This document shows, in pieces, positions 45,015 to 50,514 of a DNA stretch of 50,514 bases. This DNA comes from Bacteroidota bacterium. Its GTDB lineage: Bacteria > Bacteroidota > Bacteroidia > 2-12-FULL-35-15. Position 1 is the first letter of the stretch. Each line of letters starts with the position of its first letter. The notes under the pieces are model-generated. The model did no database searches, was not told the origin of the DNA, and was given only the letters and a program-made list of their open reading frames with translations. The DNA is taken from the NCBI GenBank assembly GCA_947466965.1, contig CANIFU010000015.1, forward strand, positions 1-50,514. Reading direction: 5' to 3'. Both the position numbers and the translations under genes were made by a program.

Positions 45015-45061
45015 TAAAGGGGGTGAATAATTACAATAATATATAAAGCTTGTTTTATCAT
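45014..45061 (-). CDS. ilv leader peptide 1 (Ile/Val/Leu-rich, 15 aa)
   Basis: ATG at 45061-45059 encodes MIKQALYIIVIIHPL, with a TAA stop at 45016-45014. Five isoleucines, one valine and two leucines make eight of 15 residues branched-chain, with an IIVII block. It starts 14 bases after the -7 promoter element, so the leader transcript would begin almost at the ATG. The antiterminator arm begins at its stop codon, as expected for ribosome-controlled attenuation. Confidence 0.8.
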   Translation of the reverse strand: MIKQALYIIVIIHPL

Positions 45062-45074
45062 TTTTTTAACGGAT

Positions 45075-45082
45075 CAAAAGTA
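45075..45082 (-). promoter_or_regulatory. -7 promoter element of the ilv operon
   Basis: On the minus strand this reads TACTTTTG, a full TAnnTTTG match. A TTG 23 bases upstream could be the -33 element. It precedes leader peptide 1, so both attenuators and all six ilv genes would be on one transcript. No other gene lies between it and ilvE. Confidence 0.65.
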
Positions 45083-45187
45083 TTTATTTTTAAATCAACT
45101 AAATTCAATAAAGAATTTAATTTTAGTAAGTCTGATTTAATTGTAATCTGTTTTTTATTTTATGCTAACGTCTTTTATTTTAGTTTA

Positions 45188-46240
45188 CTATTTAAAACTT
45201 GCTTGATTTTTATTGTTGAAAGGGTTGGGAGTCACAAATCGCAAAACAATTTCTAATCCTCCTTTATAGGAACTCGCTGTTTTTAATCCCGACATGTTTA
45301 CATCGTAACTTACACCTACGGCATAATTCGAGTATTCATAAAGTAGTGATGCTATAAGTGCGTCTTGTAAGCGATAATCTATTCCTAAAGAAAGTGCAGA
45401 ATTCTTTTTAATAGCTGTATATTTCGATCCTTCCTGAAATAGATATTTGAATACACTTCCCACAATCACTTCTTGTTGGGTTCCTTGTCGCACATATAAA
45501 AATTCGGGTGCGATCAACAGGTTTGTATTCTTTATCCCGAATTCAACAGTTCCTTGTGCAGTATATTTTGTATTCAGCTTTTCTCCGTTTTCTCCGTAAA
45601 ACGAATATTTTGGTAATCCGAAATGAAAAGCTGAAATACCAAACATAGCATGAACTCCATTGTTTGCAGAAATATATTGTTGGTCTTTTCCATATGCCCA
45701 TGCAATCCCTGCTCCCAAATCCGGATAAGTATAAGAGGTTACACCAGCCGTTTCTCCTGATGGAGCAGTTGCATCAAAAGCAGTTCCTACATACTGACTT
45801 TCCCATTGTAAGGCAGCGTAGTTAACTGTTCGTTGACCGTATCCACCCATGATCCCCATACCTAATTTACTGCGGTTGTTTAACTTTACAACTCCCGACA
45901 CATTTAATGAACCCAAATTATTTCCCATTTGAGAGTCACCTGCTTTATCTGATATCAATTGAATTCCCAAGCCAATGTAGCTGTCTTTGCTTTTTTTCTT
46001 AGCCGTATTCAACTCTGCCGATAATGCAAATGTTTTATAGGGTGATACAAAACTTCTCCATTGATCTTTGTAATTTAATACAATACGAAGATCCTTGTTT
46101 AGTGCTGTCATCCCTGGATTAATTGCCATAGGTGTTTCTCTGAACTGAGAGAAGTGATTGTCCTGCGCTTTCGTTTTTACATTGTAGAAAAAACTTATAC
46201 TCAAAATTAGAATGATTATTTTACTAGTTATATTTTTCAT
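45188..46240 (-). CDS. PorP/SprF-family type IX secretion outer-membrane protein
   Basis: A 350-residue outer-membrane beta-barrel protein. The signal peptide (about 1-25) ends KAQDNHFSQF, followed by the family start FRETPMAINPGMTALNKDLRIVLNYKDQW. The barrel includes GIQLISDKAGDSQMGNN, GMGIMGGYGQRT, VGVSYDVNMSGL and the end GGLEIVLRFVTPNPF. PorP/SprF proteins often sit beside, and are thought to help display, T9SS cargo with type B sorting domains. Exactly that arrangement is seen: its start is eight bases after the stop of the large type B cargo gene. Confidence 0.93.
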   Translation of the reverse strand: MKNITSKIIILILSISFFYNVKTKAQDNHFSQFRETPMAINPGMTALNKDLRIVLNYKDQWRSFVSPYKTFALSAELNTAKKKSKDSYIGLGIQLISDKAGDSQMGNNLGSLNVSGVVKLNNRSKLGMGIMGGYGQRTVNYAALQWESQYVGTAFDATAPSGETAGVTSYTYPDLGAGIAWAYGKDQQYISANNGVHAMFGISAFHFGLPKYSFYGENGEKLNTKYTAQGTVEFGIKNTNLLIAPEFLYVRQGTQQEVIVGSVFKYLFQEGSKYTAIKKNSALSLGIDYRLQDALIASLLYEYSNYAVGVSYDVNMSGLKTASSYKGGLEIVLRFVTPNPFNNKNQASFK

Positions 46241-46248
46241 TTTTTTAT

Positions 46249-49092
46249 TTATTTAAGTAAACTAACATTTCCCGATTTCTTAATCACTTCAGTAGAATTT
46301 CTTAATGTGATAGACAAGTAATAAACAAACACGGCATTGTCCAATTTTTTTCCATGATAAGTGCCATCCCATGAAACAGATGGATCAGTAATTTCAATCA
46401 TTTTTTCTCCCCATCTGTCGTATACAACTAAAAGCATTTCTTTCACACAAACTGGATTTATTTTTACTCGAAACACATCATTGCTCAAATCATTGTTCGG
46501 TGAAAAGGCATTCGGAACGAATAGTTCGCCACATTCTAGATCTACTGAAATTCTAACACAAGCGGTATCTACACAGCCTGATGTATCTGTAACCGTTACA
46601 CAATAGTCGGTTGTTACAATTGGAGAAACCAAAATAGTGCCCGAAGTTTCTCCCGTGTTCCAGAGATATGTTCCACCTCCAGTTGCCGTTAAGGTAGTTG
46701 AAAGTCCAGCATTAATTGTTGCATCTGTTCCTGCACTTGCAGTTGGTCCGTTGTTCACACTCACATTTACATTTCCAGATGCTGTACATCCATTTGATGG
46801 ATCAGTTACGGTTACAGTATATGTACCTGCAGCTGTAACTGATGGTGATGCAGTTGTTCCACCAGCTGCAATTCCTGGTCCCATCCAACTATATAATACA
46901 CCAATTGTTGAAGATGTTGCTGTGATTGTTCCGGAGTTGGTTCCGCAACTCAATAGCAATGATTGTCCTGCAATTAAAGATGGAGGAGTGGTGTTGCTTG
47001 AAACAATTACGCTGGAAGTTGCAGTACATCCGTTAGTAGGATCCGTAACGGTAACCGTGTACGTTCCTGCTGCATTTACAGAAGGAGTATCTGTAGATGC
47101 ACCAACTGTGATGCCTGCGCCTGTCCAGCTGTATGCGACTCCTGCAGTTGTTGAACTTGCAGAAATTATTCCACTTGAAGGAGAACATCCCAATGCAAGC
47201 GTTGATCCTGTAGTTACTGCAGGTGGAGTAGTATTAGATGAAACAATAACGGTTTGTTGTGATGAACATCCTGTTAACAAATCTGTAATTGTTAATGTAT
47301 ATGTTCCTGCTAAATTAACTGTATAGTTTGGTGATGCTGGCCCACCTGTCCATTGGTATCCTACACCCGAAGATGTAGAACTTCCGATAAGTGTTAAGGT
47401 TGGTGATGAACACGAAATAATTGCAGGAGTGGCAATACTTATATCAGGTAACGCACCGCTGGAACTTACAATAACTGTTGATGTTGCTGTGCATCCGTTT
47501 GTAGGATCGGTAGCGGTAACAGTATAGGTACCTGCTGCCGAAACCGAAGCCGGATTAGCCGCATTTACTAAGGAACCGCCATTCCAAACCATTGATGATC
47601 CTGCTGAAGTTCCTATTAATGTTGCTGTTGTAGTGGTACAAGAAATGGAATTGCTACTTGCTGAACTAACAGAAGGAGCAGTTGTATTTCCTAAAACAAT
47701 AACTGTTGATGTTGCTGTGCATCCGTTTGTAGGATCGGTAGCGGTAACAGTATAGGTACCTACTGCCGAAACCGAAGCCGGATTAGCCGCATTTACTAAG
47801 GAACCGCCATTCCAAACCATTGATGATCCTGCTGAAGTTCCTATTAATGTTGCTGATGTAGTGGTACAAGAAATGGAATTGCTACTTGCTGTAATAACGT
47901 TAGGAGGTGATTCTACCGTGATTGTTACGTTCGAAGAAACTGTCCCATTCGACCATTGAAAAACGTTTGCACCTGTTGAGAGTCCGCTTACACCAGATGT
48001 TGGGCTGGCAGCATTTACAAATGATCCTGTACCACTTATTGTTGTCCATGATCCACTTGTAGGGCTCAATGCATTGAGTGTTGTACTGTTTGAACAAATT
48101 GTTTGATTTACTCCAGCACTTGCCGATTCTGTTGTAAAACTACCTGCTTCTAAAAACACACCACTGTCATATGCAGCATCATTGGCATCACCAATTAATA
48201 AACGAATATGATAGGTTACACCAGGTGTTAATCCAGTTTGCACAGCCGTTAATATTTGAGTGTTTCCATTGTATTGAGTTCCATTAATGAAGCCTAAAAA
48301 TTCAGGTGTTGGAGTTCCGTTGATCCAACCTGGATTTTCGGATGAACACAAGCCGGCATTTTGAGGACTTCCGCTGGAACCGACAATGCCGTCATTTACG
48401 GAGTTGATTCCTACTTCTGATCCGTTTGTAAGTCGTGCAATATTTTTTGCGTCACTAATATAACCTTGTCCGCCAGCGATTCCGGGACCGCTAATTAAAA
48501 AAGCAAACTTGTCGTTATAAGCTGAACAGTTATAGTTAATAGCAAAAGCACTTCCGCTTTCATCGTTGTATTCTTCCGAAGCAAAAATATATCGGAAAGA
48601 AACACCAGAAGTAACCGGAATAAAATCAAACTCTAAAATGGCTGCATTGTAATAATTGTATGGTGAAAGTAATACTTGTGCATCAGCATCTTGTCCGGCA
48701 AGAGGATTACTGGAGCGAATCTCGCCAGCTGTTCCTGAAACAAACCCTGTACTCATTTGAGCAACGGATCCAGGATCTGTTCCTAAGGTCAATGGAACCG
48801 AAGATGTATTTCCTGTACTAAGGTAAACACCGCTTGTAAAGCCCATATCTGTGAGGGTTGGTCCTGTTGTAGAAAAGTAACCTACCTGATATTTTGAACT
48901 TACTCCATAAACTCCTCTAAAGTTAACCCCGGAAACAGAAGTGCCACTTCCAACTGGAACAAGAATATTGTTTACGAGTTGAGTTGGAGTATACAATGTA
49001 TTGTTGACAGTAATTTGAGCTGAAGTATTTAAACAATTCAACCCTGATAAAAGGATTGCTGCAAATTGTGAGGCTTTTTTTAATGTATACAT
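46249..49092 (-). CDS. Large surface protein with choice-of-anchor L domain, Ig/PKD-like repeats and type B T9SS sorting domain
   Basis: A 947-residue exported protein. A signal peptide (1-25) precedes a choice-of-anchor L domain (about 33-320), with GVYLSTGN, ILEFDFIPVTSGVSFRYIFASEEYN and GVTYHIRLLIGDANDAAYDSGVFLEAG. Several 60-75-residue Ig-like repeats follow (about 330-830), most ending in GTYTVTxTDPTNGCTAT. The last about 90 residues are the type B (gliding-motility-associated) sorting domain, starting LFVPNAFSPNNDLSNDVF, then VYDRWGEKM and WDGTYHGK. It is co-transcribed with the PorP/SprF gene. It is likely a surface-attached adhesin or mucin-like stalk; a role in gliding is possible but not shown. 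Confidence 0.92.
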   Translation of the reverse strand: MYTLKKASQFAAILLSGLNCLNTSAQITVNNTLYTPTQLVNNILVPVGSGTSVSGVNFRGVYGVSSKYQVGYFSTTGPTLTDMGFTSGVYLSTGNTSSVPLTLGTDPGSVAQMSTGFVSGTAGEIRSSNPLAGQDADAQVLLSPYNYYNAAILEFDFIPVTSGVSFRYIFASEEYNDESGSAFAINYNCSAYNDKFAFLISGPGIAGGQGYISDAKNIARLTNGSEVGINSVNDGIVGSSGSPQNAGLCSSENPGWINGTPTPEFLGFINGTQYNGNTQILTAVQTGLTPGVTYHIRLLIGDANDAAYDSGVFLEAGSFTTESASAGVNQTICSNSTTLNALSPTSGSWTTISGTGSFVNAASPTSGVSGLSTGANVFQWSNGTVSSNVTITVESPPNVITASSNSISCTTTSATLIGTSAGSSMVWNGGSLVNAANPASVSAVGTYTVTATDPTNGCTATSTVIVLGNTTAPSVSSASSNSISCTTTTATLIGTSAGSSMVWNGGSLVNAANPASVSAAGTYTVTATDPTNGCTATSTVIVSSSGALPDISIATPAIISCSSPTLTLIGSSTSSGVGYQWTGGPASPNYTVNLAGTYTLTITDLLTGCSSQQTVIVSSNTTPPAVTTGSTLALGCSPSSGIISASSTTAGVAYSWTGAGITVGASTDTPSVNAAGTYTVTVTDPTNGCTATSSVIVSSNTTPPSLIAGQSLLLSCGTNSGTITATSSTIGVLYSWMGPGIAAGGTTASPSVTAAGTYTVTVTDPSNGCTASGNVNVSVNNGPTASAGTDATINAGLSTTLTATGGGTYLWNTGETSGTILVSPIVTTDYCVTVTDTSGCVDTACVRISVDLECGELFVPNAFSPNNDLSNDVFRVKINPVCVKEMLLVVYDRWGEKMIEITDPSVSWDGTYHGKKLDNAVFVYYLSITLRNSTEVIKKSGNVSLLK
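47468..47663 (-). repeat. Near-identical 196-base tandem unit, copy A
   Basis: Matches copy B at 47696-47891 (offset 228 bases) with two differences seen. Encodes one Ig-like repeat, from SSNSISCTTT through WNGGSLVNAANPASVSA to TDPTNGCTATSTVIV. The near identity points to a recent duplication or gene conversion inside the gene. Confidence 0.9.
47696..47891 (-). repeat. Near-identical 196-base tandem unit, copy B
   Basis: Second copy of the unit at 47468-47663. The two seen differences are one base near the GTYTV block and one in the CTTT(S/T)A block. Other repeats of this gene keep the same ending (TDPTNGCTAT) but have diverged at DNA level. Confidence 0.9.
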
Positions 49093-49119
49093 TGGATTGC
49101 GTTTTTAAAAGTGTATTTT

Positions 49120-49152
49120 CAAAAATAATAATGAAGCTTTTTTGTGATCAAA
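49120..49152 (-). promoter_or_regulatory. Promoter of the type B cargo / PorP-SprF pair
   Basis: On the minus strand TTTG (49152-49149) and TATTTTTG (49127-49120) are separated by 21 bases, matching both elements of the Bacteroidota promoter (TTTG, 17-23 bases, TAnnTTTG). The -7 element is 27 bases upstream of the ATG at 49092. Confidence 0.65.
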
Positions 49153-49216
49153 CTTTATAACTAAAATAAATTATTATTTGTAACTAAAGTTTAAAAATAT
49201 CTCTAATATTAGTGAG

Positions 49217-49429
49217 TCAGAGTTGTTTAAAATGTATTTTTTTTCTGTTTTTAAACTTTAGTATTAAATTTAATCGGATAAGTCCCGAATCCTGTATTTT
49301 AGCTAACTGAACTTTACTTTTAGCTGAAAGTTCCTGCCGTGTGAACAAATCTGTATAGCGAAGAATACGATCTATTATTCTTTTTTTTAAGATAGTGTCA
49401 GATATATCCGTTTTCATTGTCTTACTCAT
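49217..49429 (-). CDS. Doubtful small basic protein
   Basis: 70 codons starting MSKTMKTDISDTILKKR; the product is basic and could be helical (RIIDRILRYTDLFTRQEL). No family is recognised, no promoter is visible and the region is AT-rich, where chance frames of this length occur. Kept only because nothing else occupies the region and its amino-acid make-up is not low-complexity. Confidence 0.25.
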   Translation of the reverse strand: MSKTMKTDISDTILKKRIIDRILRYTDLFTRQELSAKSKVQLAKIQDSGLIRLNLILKFKNRKKIHFKQL

Positions 49430-49570
49430 ACTGCTGAATTTTTTTAATTAATTGAACTAAGAAAATTAATTATTTTCGCACTTGGTTATTTTATATTCTA
49501 AATATAATATAATGGCATTTGCAGGTTAGAAAATTAATCCATAATTTTAGTAAGTCTGAAATTGAAAAAT

Positions 49571-50514
49571 ATGAAAAAAAATAGTAACGCCTTCGTCCTT
49601 GTAAAAAGTCTGAGTATGTCGGAAAAGAGATATTTTAAAATATTTTCGGAACGCCATATAATTGGTTCACAAAATAAATATGTTGCTTTATTTGATCAGC
49701 TGGATAGGGCAACAATTGAAGAGGATGCTTCTTTTGTTAAAAATTTAAAGAAAGCGGGTGTTAATGCAGATTTTATTTCTGCAGATAAAAATTATCTCTA
49801 TCAGCTTATACTAAAGAGTCTGAATGATTTTCACAACGGTAAGACCTATAATTTAGAAATTAAAGAAGCATTGATTTCTATTGAAATTCTCTTTCATAAA
49901 GGTTTATACCTGGAATGTTTAAAATTGATCTCCAAAACAGAAATTCTGGCTATTGAATGTGAAAATTTTCAATTAAGTATCGAACTGCTGATGTGGAAAA
50001 AAAAGTGCAGCGGCTATTCGCTCGGACTGAAAAAGGCTTCAGAGGTGAATAAGATGATTGATACCTATATTTTAAAACAGAAAAATCTAAAGAAGATAAC
50101 TGATCTTTATTACGACTCAAATCTACTTCAGTCTGAAAACGAAAACTATTCAAAGAAAGAAGTCATCAAAAAGTATGAGCAGATTATCAATCAGCCCGAA
50201 TTAAAATCGGAAAGCAAAGCGGAATCCTTTTCTGCCAAGATATTTTATTACCTCATTTATTCCAATTATTATTATGCATGCGATAGGAAGGAGAAAGAAT
50301 ATGAATGTTTACAAAAGCTCGTAGATATTATTAGTCGATCAAAAACCTATGCACTTGAAAACCCCTTAGACTACGTATCCATTTGCAATCGTTTATTAGC
50401 TATCAAAAAACATTTTAAAACAGATTCTTTTTTTGATGATATCATTCGTTTGAGGAATTTTTCAAAGCTTGTTCCATTTCAGAAGGAAGTTATTCTCGAA
50501 CGGGTTTTTATTCA
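49571..50514 (+). CDS. Helical protein of a Bacteroidota-specific family (5' part, cut by window end)
   Basis: ATG at 49571 opens a frame that is still open at the right edge, giving 314 residues. It begins MKKNSNAFVLVKSLSMSEKRYFK, and the SLSxSEKRYFK start followed by a KYVALFDQLD block recalls a family of uncharacterised Bacteroidota proteins I have seen near housekeeping genes. The product is predicted entirely helical, rich in Leu, Lys and Tyr, with no signal peptide and possible TPR-like helical pairs (ALISIEILFHKGLYLECLKL, SFSAKIFYYLIYSNYYYA). Function unknown; no enzyme motif. Confidence 0.8.
   Translation, partial: MKKNSNAFVLVKSLSMSEKRYFKIFSERHIIGSQNKYVALFDQLDRATIEEDASFVKNLKKAGVNADFISADKNYLYQLILKSLNDFHNGKTYNLEIKEALISIEILFHKGLYLECLKLISKTEILAIECENFQLSIELLMWKKKCSGYSLGLKKASEVNKMIDTYILKQKNLKKITDLYYDSNLLQSENENYSKKEVIKKYEQIINQPELKSESKAESFSAKIFYYLIYSNYYYACDRKEKEYECLQKLVDIISRSKTYALENPLDYVSICNRLLAIKKHFKTDSFFDDIIRLRNFSKLVPFQKEVILERVFI

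Larger units (their letters stand above)
49093..49570. other. Intergenic region left of the partial right-edge gene
   Basis: 478 AT-rich bases between two divergent genes. It contains the cargo promoter at its left end and a doubtful 70-codon minus-strand frame (49217-49429). No RNA gene or repeat was seen. A TATTTTCG element near 49470 is a weak promoter candidate for the right-edge gene. Confidence 0.5.

Noticed and set aside
44815-45060. The two hairpins before ilvE as ordinary terminators of the upstream PorP/SprF gene
   Set aside because: A promoter and the two Ile-rich mini-ORFs lie between that gene and the hairpins, and each hairpin has a competing antiterminator arm at a leader stop codon, which simple terminators do not need. 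They could still also stop readthrough from upstream.
46637-47326. Long antisense frame (229 codons) across the Ig-like repeats
   Set aside because: Mirror image of a repetitive, Thr/Ser/Val-rich coding region; open only because the repeats lack antisense stops.

Overview
This window is a chromosomal segment of a free-living member of the Bacteroidota. The evidence is AT-rich DNA, promoters of the TAnnTTTG type, several secreted proteins with type IX secretion (T9SS) C-terminal sorting domains, a PorP/SprF-family protein, a transketolase split into two genes, and Bacteroidota-like ParE/ParC, RibBA and XerD. Nothing in the sequence fixes the order or genus.

Layout. 1-5 kb: start of a small membrane protein, aroQ, xerD, then a minus-strand unit in which a secreted VWA-domain protein sits between the two halves of a split transketolase. 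5-11 kb: housekeeping run ychF, parE, parC, closed by a strong terminator. 11-19.8 kb: an accessory-looking stretch of single genes on one strand: a GH5 glycosidase, a serine beta-lactamase-fold hydrolase, a VOC protein, a large F5/8-type lipoprotein-like protein, an exported HNH nuclease, a small unknown, and an FAD monooxygenase with an N-terminal DnaJ-like cysteine region. 19.8-23.9 kb: a divergent TetR regulator and a compact four-gene operon (bestrophin channel, beta-carbonic anhydrase, PurK, PurE), with a near-perfect palindrome at the promoter. I read this as a bicarbonate-capture module feeding the bicarbonate-dependent step of purine synthesis. 24-34.4 kb: an LVIVD/choice-of-anchor-B T9SS cargo, a barrel-like envelope protein overlapping tsaD, a very large TamB-like protein, and ribBA. 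34.9-37.7 kb: a cytosolic hybrid histidine kinase. 37.7-45.1 kb: a six-gene minus-strand ilv operon (ilvE-D-B-N-C-A). 45.2-49.1 kb: a PorP/SprF protein paired with a type-B T9SS cargo carrying near-identical repeats. The right edge holds the 5' part of a helical Bacteroidota protein.

The most striking signal is in the non-coding DNA upstream of ilvE. Two tandem, complete transcription attenuators lie there. Each has an isoleucine-rich leader peptide (MIKQALYIIVIIHPL and MKTTIISFIIIHP), an antiterminator arm at the stop codon, and an intrinsic terminator whose 5' arm is shared with the antiterminator. Both sit downstream of a single TAnnTTTG promoter. The second strongest is the TetR/bestrophin/carbonic anhydrase/PurKE gene set.

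No rRNA, tRNA, CRISPR array, transposase or insertion sequence was seen. All calls come from reading the sequence; no database searches were run.
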